This document shows, one piece after another, positions 13,501-27,810 of a stretch of DNA of 64,000 bases. Numbering within the stretch: the first letter of the stretch is position 1; the number at the start of each line of letters is the position of its first letter. The notes under the pieces are model-generated. The model was not told where the DNA came from, ran no database searches, and saw only the letters and a list, made by a program, of their open reading frames with translations. The position numbers were made by a program, and so were the translations under genes. The DNA is taken from positions 21,120,353 through 21,184,352 of the forward strand of contig NC_091946.1 in NCBI RefSeq assembly GCF_041260155.1, read 5' to 3'. The DNA comes from Ptychodera flava. Lineage: Eukaryota > Hemichordata > Enteropneusta > Ptychoderidae.

Positions 13501-14631
13501 CACCTGTAATTGAAAACGGCAATAATAAATATGGATCACTACAATCCCTACTTCCTGGTTACATCAGAGTGGTGGATGAAGATTCCATTCCTAAGGATGG
13601 CACTCCAGAACAAGGTTCTTGAAGTGTACGGTGACCAGTTCTGAGCACATATGACCTGGACTAGGACAGACTGATGGTCACTCCTTTCAATTCAAATTCC
13701 AAATGGGAGAAACTTACACAATTTCTGAAGTTTTTGCATTTGCACAAAATTTACTACGTCTTTCGACTTCTGCCCCAGTTCTCTTGACTTCTCTATCAGA
13801 CTGATTAACTTTCATCACTTTCTCTGAGTGCCCTTCTACCTTCATCCCGCCGAAGCATTGATGGGTCGCACAACCTTTCCTGGATAGTACTAGTGCTTAT
13901 GACCGAATACAAATTTTTGCGAACAAAAAACTCATTGAATATCAGTTAATGCAGGTTTAAAGTAATTTATTTTCTAAGGTAGGATATTCAACAAAACCAA
14001 CTCTTATATCCTGATTCTAAACCCCTCCAAAAGTTATATTTAATGTGCTTCTTCCAAGGAAAGTCCGCGATTAAAGTTATTTCCAGGGTTTGGGGCCTAA
14101 AGGAACTCTTGCCAGTAAAAGTATATCATGAATGTAATATATCTTCCTGATATTTCTCCACTTACCGGAAAATCCAACAGCACATGAATGTATGTAAGAC
14201 GCATTGTCGAAAAACTCGGCAGCAAGAAAATTGAGTCCGACAAGTACAGCGCCCGTCAGCATACAGAAAGCCGCTATCATGTAGGCGAAGTATTTACTTC
14301 CAAGCCTTTTCTCCAGAGAAATCCCCTTCCAGAGAAAAGACACCATGTTGAAATAGAGATGCATGTCGCTGCCATGGAACCAGGGCGCCATGAACAACCT
14401 CGCCCAGTCACCCTCATACCACACAGCAGCTGAACTGATGCAAATATCCCTGACCCTGGGGACTTTCAAAATACGCAGGAAAATGGCAGTGTTTGCGGCA
14501 AGTGTTGCAAGGGTCACCGGAGGGATGTTGTCCAGCCCAACGCGCATCACCTGCAGGGCCAGCAGGAATAATCCGATTCCAGCGGCGCGCTGGTGACCGC
14601 GGAAAAGGCCTCCACGTCTGCGGCCGATCAT
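10577..14631 (-). CDS. RHBDD1: Rhomboid-related protease 4 (RHBDD1/RHBDL4-like), 4 exons
   Basis: Intramembrane serine protease of the ER. In vertebrates RHBDL4 cleaves membrane substrates and couples ubiquitinated clients to p97/VCP in ER-associated degradation. Coding exons on the minus strand are 14631-14166, 13503-13273, 12407-12171 and 10869-10577, all with GT-AG junctions and all introns in phase 1, giving 408 residues (human about 315). The N-terminus carries NIPPVTLATLA, then HLYFNM and the LEKRLGSKYFAY stretch typical of RHBDD1. The catalytic serine is in AVGFSG (Ser155, at the exon 1/2 junction) and the catalytic histidine in SFAGHLAGILVG (His207). Exon 3 ends with a ubiquitin-interacting motif, EDDQLQQALNDSLQ (about 297-310). 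The protein ends in LRRRRLARFDR, matching the VCP-binding motif of human RHBDD1. The Pro/Gly/Tyr-rich linker between the rhomboid core and the C-terminal motifs is longer than in vertebrates. The start is fixed by homology to the short N-terminus and an upstream promoter-like region. All key residues are present, so the gene looks functional. Confidence 0.96.
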
Positions 14632-14880
14632 GCTTTACTTTGGTTGAGCGAGCGAGGCAGGTTCGTGCCTCCTTTGGTATATATTTGGCAAACAAAGTGG
14701 AGATCCTATTTCAGCAAAACTGAAAATTCGTGTGGGTAAAATAACTGCGTTCCTTCAAACACGGGACCGTGCTTCAAAAGAGTCCACGACCGACGCGACC
14801 AACTAGGATGTGTACTGTTGAGCACTATGTTGTGAGTGGTCCATGTAAGCGAACTTCCGGGTCCCTTTAAAACGCTTTCG
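14632..14880 (-). promoter_or_regulatory. Candidate TATA-less promoter of RHBDD1-like gene
   Basis: Immediately upstream of the start codon. It contains ACTTCCGG (14853-14860), the reverse complement of the ETS/GABP core CCGGAAGT, in a more GC-rich stretch with no TATA box, as in many housekeeping promoters. The assignment rests on position and one motif only. Confidence 0.4.
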
Positions 14881-15211
14881 GCTCACAAATTTTGACAGTT
14901 CAGTACGACGCGCTGAAATTGTCTATTTGTACCATGTTAAGGACACGTCATCTTAAACGACTGTGTCATGCTCAAAACTGGCGCGATGAGGTGACGAAAT
15001 ATGGTGATGACTCAGCTTGTGGCACAGTGTTCTTCTGGTCTGCAATACCAAAACGACGCACAGACAACAACGAAACACAGTTGGCGCATGCGCTCTCATG
15101 TTTGTTGCTCCTCGACAGCTCGAAGGGAATGCCCTGTTTGACGGGGCAGCTCCGTACTATCGGCTGTCACTATACGGCTCTTTTCCCACATTTATATTGA
15201 AAAGTGTTGTA

Positions 15212-15305
15212 ATGGATTCTCAAGGTCTTTCCCCCTTTCATACACCTTGTCAAATTGCCCTTTTTCTTCAATTAATTTACTTCAACTTGACCGCCACATC
15301 CACAG
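15212..15305 (+). CDS. Possible first coding exon of an unidentified membrane or secreted protein
   Basis: An ATG opens 31 codons (MDSQGLSPFHTPCQIALF, then a hydrophobic run LQLIYFNL) and ends at a good donor, CACAG followed by GTGAGC. It could be a signal peptide or membrane segment exon in a head-to-head arrangement with RHBDD1, whose start lies about 580 bp away on the other strand. I found no downstream exon on the plus strand before the LINE relic. Chance is quite possible. Confidence 0.18.
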
Positions 15306-15829
15306 GTGAGCTTACGGTGATGTGTGTTGTGATAAATTTTAAAGACCATTTATGACCATAAACCTTGTCACATCCTCTTTTTTCCAGATACGCCTGGCAA
15401 CCATGTAACTATGATTCTACAAATACTTACAGTGGTGTGCTTTGAGCTTGCAGTCTGACCTGACCGTCAAACTTAAAGTGAAGGTTAAAAAAATGATAAA
15501 TACAATTAAGCTATATGGTAAGGAAACACTGCGATTTATAAAAAAAATGTTACGTGAGAAAAAGACTGAAAATTAGTTTTCGTTGTCACTAATCGAGTTC
15601 AGCCTCATACACATAATTAGATTGATCTTATTCCATGATATCACAAAAAAAGTGAAACCATAAAAAAATTGATGCAGCAAGCAAGAGGACACAGATGTTG
15701 CTAAATTTGCCGAGAGGTCACAAATAATAAGAAATCAAAGAACAGGAAATGCCAGGAAAATGTGATACATATTACAATGAGAACTACCCCTGAAAGTTTT
15801 GGTCAAAAACAGCAAAGCTACAACGGACG
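15306..15829. other. AT-rich stretch without recognised features
   Basis: No gene, RNA or repeat structure that I can support. Confidence 0.4.
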
Positions 15830-16905
15830 ACTTTTCAGTCCTTGTTTAAACCTATATCTCGAGGAAATGTCGTTGATGTATAATATCTTCTGGAATATTG
15901 TTCCATACCGAAGTACCAGTAAATTTAATAGAGGTTTCCCTAAACTGGTTCTGCATTTCGGTGGATGGAGAACATTTTTTTTTCTTCGGATCGACAACTG
16001 TATGTATGATCAATTGAGGAAAAGTGGTATTTGAAATGCATTGGAAGTTTTTATCATGAAGTACATAATACACGAAAATTGCGACCTGACGCTTGAATTG
16101 TTCATACACATCAAGAATTTTAAGTTTCTTAAATAAAGGGGCACTATGAGCAACAGAACTACCTGATATAATACGCACAATTCTTTTTTGAATGACAGTA
16201 ATATCAAAAATTTATGATTTGAACGTACCCCAATGTAAGTAAAATTATTTGCGGGACCATAAATCTCAACATATACGAGTTAACCCTTTGAGTGCTGTAA
16301 TTTTTCCCACCAAAATTATTGTGTGCTACATTTTACCACATTCGTGAGTTTTTCTGTATTTTTTTCGACAATTTTGGACCAAATGAACATTACATTTTAT
16401 TGGCTTCAGGTTTTTATCAAAATTTTAACAAAAATTAGAAAAAACCCCGACTGGTGTATATTTTGATATAGGTGACAAATATTGACTTTGGCGCTCAAAG
16501 GGTTAATCTACATTTTTCAAACCAAAAACATTTTGTTTCCCCATGATGCAATTGATTGTCCATTGTGACCCCCAAAAATAAGTACAATCAACTTCATTTG
16601 AGGTAATATCCTTCAAATAAAGTGAACCTTTGCTTTTCCTAAGATTTCCTTGCCTCCAATTACCAGATAAACTGTCTTATCAGCATTTAAAGTTAATTCG
16701 TTACAGTCACACCAATTTACAACCTTTTGAAATTCTAACTTCTAACATCAGCAAGAGGAATGGTATTCGAACTGTTGTGGATAGAATGGAACAGATTAGA
16801 ATCATCAGCATAAAGCCTAAAATTGAAAAAGGCAGAAGAGTTTGGTATGTCATTTATAAACATTAAAAAGTGTAGGGCCAAGTATTGAACCCTAGGTCAG
16901 TTATA
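15830..16905 (-). mobile_element. Decayed CR1/L2-like LINE fragment
   Basis: Minus-strand translations give, in order, GSILGPTLF, then INDIPNSSAFFNF, the catalytic box RLYADDSNLFHS, a thumb segment (ELIVNADKT-like in a neighbouring frame) and the C-terminal SAPLFKKLKILDVYEQF ... FTGTSVWNNIPEDI. Frame changes and stops separate these parts. Both the 5' end and the endonuclease are missing. A TTAA-flanked MITE (16284-16502) interrupts it. It is a different copy from the 3.7-5.9 kb LINE and lies in the opposite orientation. Confidence 0.8.
16284..16502. mobile_element. 219-bp TTAA MITE inserted in LINE
   Basis: Perfect terminal core CCCTTTGAG at both ends in inverted orientation, flanked by TTAA (16280-16283 and 16503-16506). 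The interior is AT-rich and non-coding. It fits a piggyBac/Kolobok-type non-autonomous element. Confidence 0.85.
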
Positions 16906-17051
16906 GGTTGATATGTGCTCCTGTTTGTGGAAAATGAATACCTTGTTCTCAAGTGGCTTGTTTTGACAATTTGCGTGAAGTCGTTGTCAGTAACGTATAT
17001 AATCTCAAGACGGACCAAGACTCGAAGAATATCCTGCAGGTGTATGTTTAA

Positions 17052-17289
17052 AGGGAGGCAGTCGTCGGAACTCTGCTCAAAGGTTGCCAGGGACCCCTAC
17101 GATCGATGTAAACACTGTATCTAGGGCACGTTAGTGATTGATGAAAGTTAAAACATGTTTGTTAAAAAAGGATATCGTAAAATTTAAATGTTGCAGCTAT
17201 GTTGACTTGATGCATCTAGATATCACGCGTGAAATAGATTTGTTTAAACACGAAAGTCGCACAGGCGCAGTTCCGACAACTGCTTCCCT
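17052..17289. mobile_element. 238-bp TTAA MITE with 21-bp TIRs
   Basis: The left end reads AGGGAGGCAGTCGTCGGAAC and the right end is its inverted copy with two differences. TTAA flanks lie at 17048-17051 and 17290-17293. It has the same target type as the MITEs at 4.5 and 16.3 kb but a different TIR, so it is a separate family. Confidence 0.9.
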
Positions 17290-18934
<1,645 letters not shown>

Positions 18935-20641
18935 GTTAATTTTGACCTAACAGTTCGTAAAATAAGCGTCATCATGATTGTGTAGGCATCTTGTATCTTG
19001 ACGAGCAACATTACGGATATGGAAAAGCCTATCCGTGCCTATGGGATCACTGCAAGATCATTGTACTGGCTGTGACTTTCATTTGATAGGATACACTATT
19101 TTGAATCACCAAGATTTGTATTTAAAAGGAATAGGAAGAGACGTTTCATCCTTAAAGAAGAAGCTTCTCCCGACAAAGAATACTCAAATTTGCTTGTATA
19201 CGTATTAAATATGCGGTGACATTCGGTGCGATAGCGTTAAAAAAGCATAGAGAAAAAAAAAACATCGGTGGCTGAAACTGATTGTCCTGGAACACAGATG
19301 GTTTCAACTTTGTCAAGTAACTTCTTTGGAATCATTCAAAAACTGTTTGGAAGATAAATGGAACTTCTAAGATATTCCGAATATTCTGCCAAGAGTTACA
19401 AACACTTCACTAAAAATCAACTGGTAGTAAAATTGGAAGGGAGATTGTACTTGCCAGTGAAGAAAATATTTTCACGAGTCCATCGCTCGAGGGCGCTCCC
19501 TACATTTCCCTGCTCTGTCGACTGTGCCATGTGACCATAATGTGACACATGAATGATAGCTTAGACCCACCCATATGTACCCTGCTTTTACATGATTAGG
19601 CTATAGAGAGAGCTTTCTGAGGAGTCACCGCTTTGCGCTGGAAAGGTGTTCTGACTTCGCTGATTGCATCAGGGCATGCATAATATAATTAAATGAACAG
19701 TGTTCTCCACTGATAATTATTATTATCATACAATTTGCATTTTCGAACTTTCATCATTAATATGCTTTGCATAAATGAATAAACTACGTTACATTTCAAC
19801 AGTCGATGGAGAAAAATTGAACGAAAGCGAAGAGTTCAATTCGCAACCATAAAAAATGAATAGATGATAATAAAATCTGTACAATAGAAGAACCTTCCAT
19901 TGACTCTTTGGCAAACCGAGACCATTTCTAACTTGCCCTTTAAGGTTGAAACCATGTTCTTCTCGTGTGTTAGGTGCAGTAACTATGAGGTTGCTTAGGT
20001 ATGGTTCCCGGTTACGACAGAATTAGAGTATTTTTGCTTATTGAAATCATTTTCTGTTTCTATCGTTGCTGATGTCGTCAGGTATGTCCACTTGTTACAT
20101 GCACGTCTAGTGTCGCTTAGTGTTTTTATCATGGGACATCACCTGTCCTCACCTATCCATATGTAGCCCAGATAATTCGTCTAATACGCCCAGGTATATA
20201 AATCTTACTGAGCTTATGTACTGACCTCTTCCATATAATTTCTTCAATGTCTTCATTCCGACTACTTAACACCGAGATTCTTGATTCAATAAACGCATGA
20301 GCATAACTCTTGTTGGTATTTTTTTCCGAACGAAACATTGAACCCCGCCTCTTCTATATCAGCACATCGGTAACGGCCACCAGTCAGTATTGATACCATA
20401 CTTTGTGCTCTACAAGCTCTACAGCTATAAGTATGCAAGTGTTGGCAAGGGGTCAGTTTCCACAGATAAGGAGTTCCATTCTGAGAAATGTTTATCGGGC
20501 CGCTTGCCAAGAAGGGCCTGTTCACTGCGCCAGTAGTACAAACCTATAAACAGTGCCTCGACAACTAAATCGCAGCCAAGGCACTCAAGATCGCGCTGAG
20601 AGCGCCTCAACAACTAAAACAGCATTGTATTTGCCTAAAAC

Positions 20642-20948
20642 ATGAACACGCAATCGGGTCGCATTTCCACCTTGAATGCCGCGATAGGCTCGACGCCGAA
20701 GTCGGAGCAAGGCAACAGCCAACGCTGGCATAATCCGAATATTTTCAAGATCGCCATCGCGTTGGTCATAGCACTGTCAATATGGGCCTCAATACTGAGC
20801 GTTGTGGTTTTCACCATGCAAAACGAAATGGCAAGCGGTCGTCGCCAGATTCTGCAACTGTCGAGTGAATTTTTGGAGTTACGGGAGAAGTGTTGCACAG
20901 CTGACCTTACATCGAGGCCATTGAAGTTCTCTGTTGAGACTGACTATG
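20642..20948 (+). CDS. EDA-like copy 1, exon 1 (5' part): cytoplasmic tail, TM, stalk
   Basis: Residues 1-33 are a polar cytoplasmic tail. Residues 37-59 ([20 protein letters not shown] and on) form the single signal-anchor helix. The stalk follows, with adjacent cysteines (EKCCTADL). The exon is colinear with copy 2 exon 1 (57451-57768) with about seven residue differences. It is cut after GACTATG by the 4.3 kb element; reading straight into the element meets a stop nine codons later. The remaining exon end, CGCTTGAAAAG and its donor, lies at 25260-25270. Confidence 0.93.
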
Positions 20949-23900
20949 TAGTCAGGCAGCCAGTGGGGTAAACTTGCTTTGTGGTCTTAAGTTTTTTTCT
21001 TGGTGGATTTCGTTTGTCAAGACCACCACGAAAAGAAATATAATTACTGGCCCTCTGTCAGCATTGAGCAATTTGAGAAAATTAGCATAATCAAAATGGC
21101 CGCCAGCTTATTGCACTTTGTATGAGAAAGAAGACTCAAATGGCTTCATACATAGTGTTACTTTGTTTTTCTCGTTCAATCACCAAGCAGGTGCTAACGG
21201 CAAACTGGAACATAAATGTTGGCATATATTATTTGAGTGACATGCTAATTTGCATAATTTCAAAATGGCGGCAAGCTGTAAACAATTCTTTGTTAAGCGT
21301 AACTCTACATTATTATCATTTACTGTACTTCGTGCAGTTATTTTAACACAGCACGTACATAAACTTCTTTTTCTGTTGCAAATTTATGTTCATAATCAGA
21401 CATGTAAGCAGCCGAATAGTTAAGCCTTCGCCCATTTTCGAGTACTTGTCTGTTTACTTGTAAAAAGATATAACTGATGCCGACAGTGTTCTGGTAATTG
21501 TTTTTCACTCTGCCAAGAGCCTCCGTTATGTTTCTAAGTAAGTTAGTGATCTTTATGCCTTTGCTGAAACCAACCTGAGTTGTGATTTTCTAACCCGAAT
21601 CAATGATTAAGTAAGGTGGGAACTTTTTCCTAGCTCGACTATCACTGCATTTTATGTACATTTAAAAAAAAACGTTGTGATTTACACTACTTTCGAGGTT
21701 GATATGGAATCTGCTGACGTCACATTGAATCCATGATTAGTCACACTTTGTGTATCAGAAAAATACTACGGGTTTGGAGTACAATAACTTATACTGTAGA
21801 AGATATTTCCAAAGTTACTCGGGTTCTCTAAAGGTGAAAGGGAAGGTGGCTCAACGCACCATACTATTTTTGAGGATGTTCAGTTTTTTCGTATGTTACT
21901 CTAAATATGTGTATTTTTTTTGGGGGGGGGGTTTAATTTATTTTTGGATGTACTATGACGTCGTTCGGTCTGTAGTGTCAAAATCATTTGTGATCCATTC
22001 AACATGCATTTCGAAACTCTTAAATGTGAGTTCTTCTTCAGTCTCTTAATATTGTTATCCTTATTTTGTTCGTGTATGACCTCTAGAATTACATTTGTTC
22101 ATTTAGTAACGAAACTATTATTGATATATTTGGATCTGAATCCAATCCAGTGTGAGATTGTATATTTGTATTGTCTGTGTATGGCCTGTTTTCCTTTGGA
22201 TGTTGTTGAACTTTTTTGTTCTTTACTTAATGTGTTTATTTGTTTGTTTTTCTCCTTTTCGTTGATCCTTTGCGTTGATTTTGGCTCTTACTACAAGTAA
22301 TTCATCTTTTAACTTTTGTTTCTCTTGTATGCTATTATTGGTTTTTCAGGGAACAAAAACTGAAGACGTTCATCGCTTTCAATTATTTTCCATTTCATTG
22401 TTAGTGCTTTTATATCGTTTGTTCTAATTTGTGGACTGTATTTGGTTGCGTATGTATATTACTTTTGTTATTTATTGATTTTTTCCTAGTTTGAGGTACG
22501 ATTCGCACTTTGTGTGCCCGACCTCCCTATTTCTGATTGTGCGATTTCTGTGGTCTTATAACCTTGTTTTTGTTTTGTTTTTGTTTTTTGTCGTAAATTC
22601 AACTTTCTTGTCAAAGTCTTGGTTATTATTATATGTTGTTACACGGGCATATCTCAGCAATTTACCTTAATTAAACCAGTAAAAATACCTTTTTGGGTCG
22701 CACGAGTTTCTGGCTAGATATTGAAATGGTCTGTTATTTTGGTGTGAGTTTTTGTGTCGAGAGTTCTCCCTTTATTGTATCGTTGACTTTGTAAATCATT
22801 AATGACACTTTGAGGAGAATACTCTATTGTAAATTTGAAAGTTCAGTGTAACTTATTGATGTTAGCCATAAATTCACATTCAGCTCAGTTTCTGTTCCCG
22901 CATAGATCATGGAACATCATCTCTGAAATCGTTTCCAAAAGGAAGTCTGCTTCTGTGTACTTTAATGACCTCGGTTTCAAGGTTGTAGAATGTTGTACCA
23001 GCGATTTCCGGCGAAACTGGTGAACCCAGGCTACAGCCACAAATCTGTTGGTAGACGTTTCTGTTAAATTCAACCGTGTTATGTTGCAGAATTATTGTTG
23101 GTAATTCTTTAGTGGAACGCTTCGATCTTTTCTTTATATTTTACAGCTGTAATTGATAGTTGATACTGAATCAAGTGCGTTTGTGACAGCTTGCTTCAGT
23201 TTGTGGAGTATTTGTGTACATCGAGATTACATCCAGAGTGACTAGTAATGCATTATGTTGTATTGTTATCTTGCTTAGTTTGTTGGTAAAGTCCGTTGTA
23301 TCTTTAATGTACATTGGCTGGTTTTGTACAATCAGTTTTAAGAAATAGTCTATCTTATGTATTCCGATATTTTGTGTGTTGGGCTAGAGCAGCCACAAAT
23401 AATTGGACCGTGACGACAAATGAATTTTGCTGATGCTGGTGACTTTTTGATATGATATGAGTGGATACTGCGTTGGTGTGCATATTATGTGTATTCAAAG
23501 GATCATGATATTTGAACGTATCATTTGTCTATTTGTTTATTTTAGTACATGTCCGTGTAGTTTTCTGGTCGTGTTGTCGCTGTCATTTACATGCACTTTT
23601 GTATAGTAATCTTTTTGGCTTAAAAGTCTGTGACTTTCGTCAATGTAATCTGTTTAATTTGATATTGCTATTCCATTTCCCCTGCCTTTATCTAATGGTT
23701 TATGATAAATTCCTGGTTCAATTTGATAGTGTTTAAATGGCATTTTTTCTGCCTATGTTATGGTAGATTTGGTTGTGTTGAAATGAATTTCGGAATTTTC
23801 CAGGGATAAATTTTAAGCCTCTATTCAATGTTATTTCAGGAGTTAATAGTTTAACACAATTGGAACTAATTTGGGATAATTGGATGGTGACGTAATGTCG

Positions 23901-26900
23901 ATTTAATCTTCAAATGTAATCTAATCTGCTTTTCTTTTATATTACACACTTGTTTTTATAAGTAATTTGTGATACTGCAACATAAAGCTATATGGCACCG
24001 AACACTTTTCAGAAATTACCAAATATGAAAATCCAGTTATCCCAAATTAGTTCCAATCATGCTGTTCATATTCCGAGAGATATTTTAATACATTTAGAGT
24101 TCTTAGGGATTTGTATTTGGTACGCCTGTGTGTGTCTTATTTTTTGTTTGTTTCTTTAATTAATTCTTTTCTTTTGCTTCCAGTATCAGAGAAGATTTCC
24201 TCAATCTGTTAAATTTTCTCTTATTTTGAATATGATGGCCTGGCCATTGTATTTCAATAGTAGTTCTTTGGCTGAAAAATTTGGTGGCCCTGAAAAAGAG
24301 CCCTTTGGTTTGGTTTGGGGAAGTAGTTTTTTGTACGTAACAACTTATATTTTGAGTTTATATGTAAGTTGTTATTTGACTTCTTCTTCTAAACGTCCGA
24401 GGAGCTTCTTTGCTTGTTGTATTGGTCTCTTTCTGTTAGAGATATTATTCCTTGTAAGACTGTTTTGGTATATTTCATTTGCCAGTTATTGGACCGGTTA
24501 TATTTGTGTTCGGGCACGTGTATAATGTTGAGAGAGGTGTATGAAACACGGAGCCTACTTTTACCTCGTTGTAGACTATGATGTCCCAACACTGCGTCCA
24601 AAATTATAGAAGACGAAAATATTAAACATATTACGAGTAAGATAGGAAAACACTGAATATCCACAAAAATAGTAGGGTGTGTGGAGCTGCCTTCCCCTTT
24701 GCCGCACCAAGTCATTTAGCATTCATTGTAGCTTGTTTATAATCTACTTTGGTACAGTTCAAGCTTTCCTATAAAATATGGTTTATGTGTTAATTATGCA
24801 AATTAGTATTTAAATTTATTCATGTATGATTACTAACCTTATTTTAGTTGAAGCACTAGTAGAAATGTGCTTTTACAAGCAGACTTTAACAATATAAAGC
24901 CTACTTCTACTGCTTCCAATGGTAATTTGTGATAATTTTGTGTTAATTTATGCAAATTAGCATTTAAATTTATTCATATATGATAACTAACCTTTTTAGT
25001 TGAAGCACTAATTAAAACAAATTAAAGCAAAGCAAATTAAAACAGTATAAAGCCTACTTCTACTGCTTCCAATGGTAATTTGTGATAATTTGGCGGCCAT
25101 TTTGTTTATGCTAATTATCTAAAATTGCTCAATACTGACAGAGATCCAGTAACTATTTTTTCACTTTGGTTATCTTGACTAGCAAAATCCGGTTTAAAAA
25201 AACTTAAGACCCTAAAACAAGGTTCAGGACAAAAAGTGGATTTGGCTGCCGGACTAATGCGCTTGAAAAGGTTTGTATATGGTCTCTCCTTTAAATGTAG
25301 CTAAATAATAGTAAAACTAGTACATTGTTTGTTTTCGTAAAATAAAATTTAGCATAGGCGAACTCGACACATTCTTTTAGCGTCATCTTGCAAAAGTCCA
25401 TTGTAAGCATCCTAGTACATGTACTTTTTAAGAATGATAGATGGTTGACCAGAAGCTTTGTTTTGTCTACAGTCTCAACCAGAGTCAAATAACTGGAAAG
25501 ATGGCGATCACGATGACGATGGCCATTTTCGCGAGGTCAAAGGTTACGACCATCGAGCTCAGCTCATTCAGGATCACCGTCAGAAGCGAGAGGAGGGACA
25601 TGCATTGCTCGGCGATACACAGGCCAGTCAAGAGCAACCAACAAACCGTTTTCAAGAAATAATATCGAGAGGCCTAGGCTTTTTTACAAGTAAGTATGTC
25701 AAACTCATATTAGGTGTTTTGCATGAGGGCATGGAGCACGTTCAAATTTAGGGGGACAAGCGGAGGGACAGTGAAAGCTGTTTGCAACTAGTACTGTCCT
25801 TACCAGAATCCTTATGCCGTCCAGCCCACTGATTTTTGTTTTTCCTTTCCTGCCTACCGGAAAAGCTCCCAGTTTCAAAAGCCCCCCACCGCCGTTCTCC
25901 CTCACTACCAAGCTTCTCTGCTCCTCCCCACATGAATTTGCAATACTACACCTCGGTAAACTTTATTCCAAGTTGTCCACTGAGTAAAAGAAATAAAATT
26001 CACCCTTACGATAGAATAGCCATTTCTCGCCCGCAGATAGGAGAAAAAAAATCGCCAATGCTCTCGCCACGAAACCGCTCTTCAAGACAATTTTACACAA
26101 ACAGTTTATTTTCTTGCGCCCGACCCGACCTGACGTCGACCCCGTGCCGCCCTGTACTCGATCCCGAAAAAAAAACGTATGTGTAATCCAGTACGAGGAC
26201 CTCTTACACTTACTCCCGACTTCCCAACCGAAAAGGGGGCTTATGAAGTGTGGTGTAACTGCGAAGTTCGAAAACATTCCTCTCCGTTTTAAATGATATG
26301 ATTATTATGGTTCCAAATACTTACATAATCTCATCGTAAACCTTCTCACCTCGAATATTGCGTCATCAGTCGTATCATTTTGGCCTTTGCTTTTGATGTA
26401 TTTTCTAGTATTTTTGTTTTGTCTGTCTGTCATGTTCTACTGAGTCTCACGTTTAAATGTCTAATGTGTAACTCTGTCAACACAACCTGTATGTGTGCAA
26501 TACCAAATATAATTGTTGGCACGTGAATTTAGTTAGGACAAGATCACTTCATCAGCAATGACAATGCAAATGTACCTGTTTTTTAGAAATTCAGTAAAGT
26601 TTCGATCGTATTCGAACTTGCAACCAAAGTCTGTCACAACGTATGACCACCCAGTCACCTAGCGAAGACATCACAGTCAAAACAGTATAACGGCAATATT
26701 ATCCACAGCCGTATGGGCAGTTGCCCGTATCCTATAACTATCTAAAATATTTCTATTCCACAGCTATTAGAGAGAAGAGTGTGGGACCAAATATTGAACG
26801 ACAGAAAGAAAACAGAACAGGTTAGTATTGAAAATCAGTTAGAATTCATCTCGACATTTTAGTAGCATCTTGTAGAGAGATAAACTTTTGCAACATATCA

Positions 26901-27773
26901 ATAAAGGTTGTTCAGTTTCGTGTTCGTTTTTAGCTTAAAAAATAACACGTGGTATTCCATTATTTACGGATATTAGTTTTCGTGTGATCAGTTCCCTGAA
27001 ACATGTGAAACAGTTAATAACGCTCTTTTCTTTCTGTCATATCTTCACCCTACAGGCGTAACATTCAAATCATGGAAAGAAAACTGTTCCGGTATGTATA
27101 TATACCTAGGTCCATAGTCGGTCAAGTTATTACAATTCGATTAAACGTCTCCAGTATTCAGATTATATGATGTGCACCATAAGGCCCCCAAAAAAGAAAT
27201 GTTTCTGGTCAGGTCTTTCTTTAAAAAATGGTGCGGCGACGCGAATTTTTTTTTTAATTTTTTTCCCTCAAGGGAGGGAGGAGGGTCAGACTCAGTTTTA
27301 TAGTTTTATCAATATAGTCACATATATACTGTTCACGCAGTCACTGATCATGCACCCCAAAGAATTTTCTCTTTCTCTTCAGCCGTTTTGCTTTGGTGTC
27401 ATAGCAATCAGTACGTAGTTTGCCGCGGCCGCCGGCCACAAAACCGGAAAAAGAGGTGACGCGCTGTTGTTCAGGTGACGCGCGCGCTGATCAGAAACAT
27501 TTCTTTTTTTTTTGGCCTAACATATGTTTACTCTTGAGAAATCACGTATATGGTCATTTAAAAAAGCACAGAGCCCCCTCCCCCCCCCATATACATTGTA
27601 TATTCAATCTATTTTTGGTCAAATAGCCAATACAACAGCTGTTTCAGTGGTTCTTATATTTGCTTGTGAGCCTGAGGTACTTTACACCAATTCAGTTCTG
27701 TGTACAATCCAATTGTCTTCATCATTTTCAACTCACGTGTTCACACATGTGAGCTAATATCGCAGCGATGTCC

Positions 27774-27810
<37 letters not shown>

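Larger units (their letters stand above)
20949..25256. mobile_element. 4.3 kb TIR element inserted in coding exon 1
   Basis: The termini are inverted: TAGTCAGGCAGCCA at the left and TGGCTGCCGGACTA at the right, extending inward as diverged arms of roughly 150 bp (both include a TCAGCATTGAGCAATTT-like stretch and AAAATGGCCGCCA). The 3-bp target duplication ATG (20946-20948 and 25257-25259) is confirmed by the uninterrupted homologous exon at 57756-57768. The interior contains a Penelope-like relic, a MITE and a 152-bp tandem duplication, so it is a composite, non-autonomous carrier. A 3-bp duplication fits CACTA, Harbinger or Zator-type transposases, but no transposase is present to decide. 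Confidence 0.9.
19020..27770 (+). repeat. Segmental duplication, copy 1 (5' half of EDA-like locus)
   Basis: Clear base-level similarity to 48142-60430, including the upstream flank, exons 1-4, the introns, and the sequence just after exon 4 through the stretch around 27522-27730. Similarity starts at GGAAAAGCCT just after an AT microsatellite in both copies. Copy-specific insertions here are the 4.3 kb element (20949-25256) and a 335-bp MITE (27183-27517). Exonic differences are a few percent. Confidence 0.9.

Noticed and set aside
14188-14723. Overlapping plus-strand frames of 76-81 codons
   Set aside because: Antisense shadows of RHBDD1 exon 1, which has catalytic motifs and matching splice phases.
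20286-20898. Minus-strand frames conserved in both locus copies (also 57226-57707)
   Set aside because: They are conserved only because the opposite strand carries exon 1 and its 5' UTR; no family match.
20949-20975. Rescue of EDA-like copy 1 by a donor just inside the element (GTAAAC)
   Set aside because: The resulting phase does not match exon 2.
26598-26690. tRNA gene on the minus strand
   Set aside because: A and B box-like parts only; no cloverleaf, so SINE-like.
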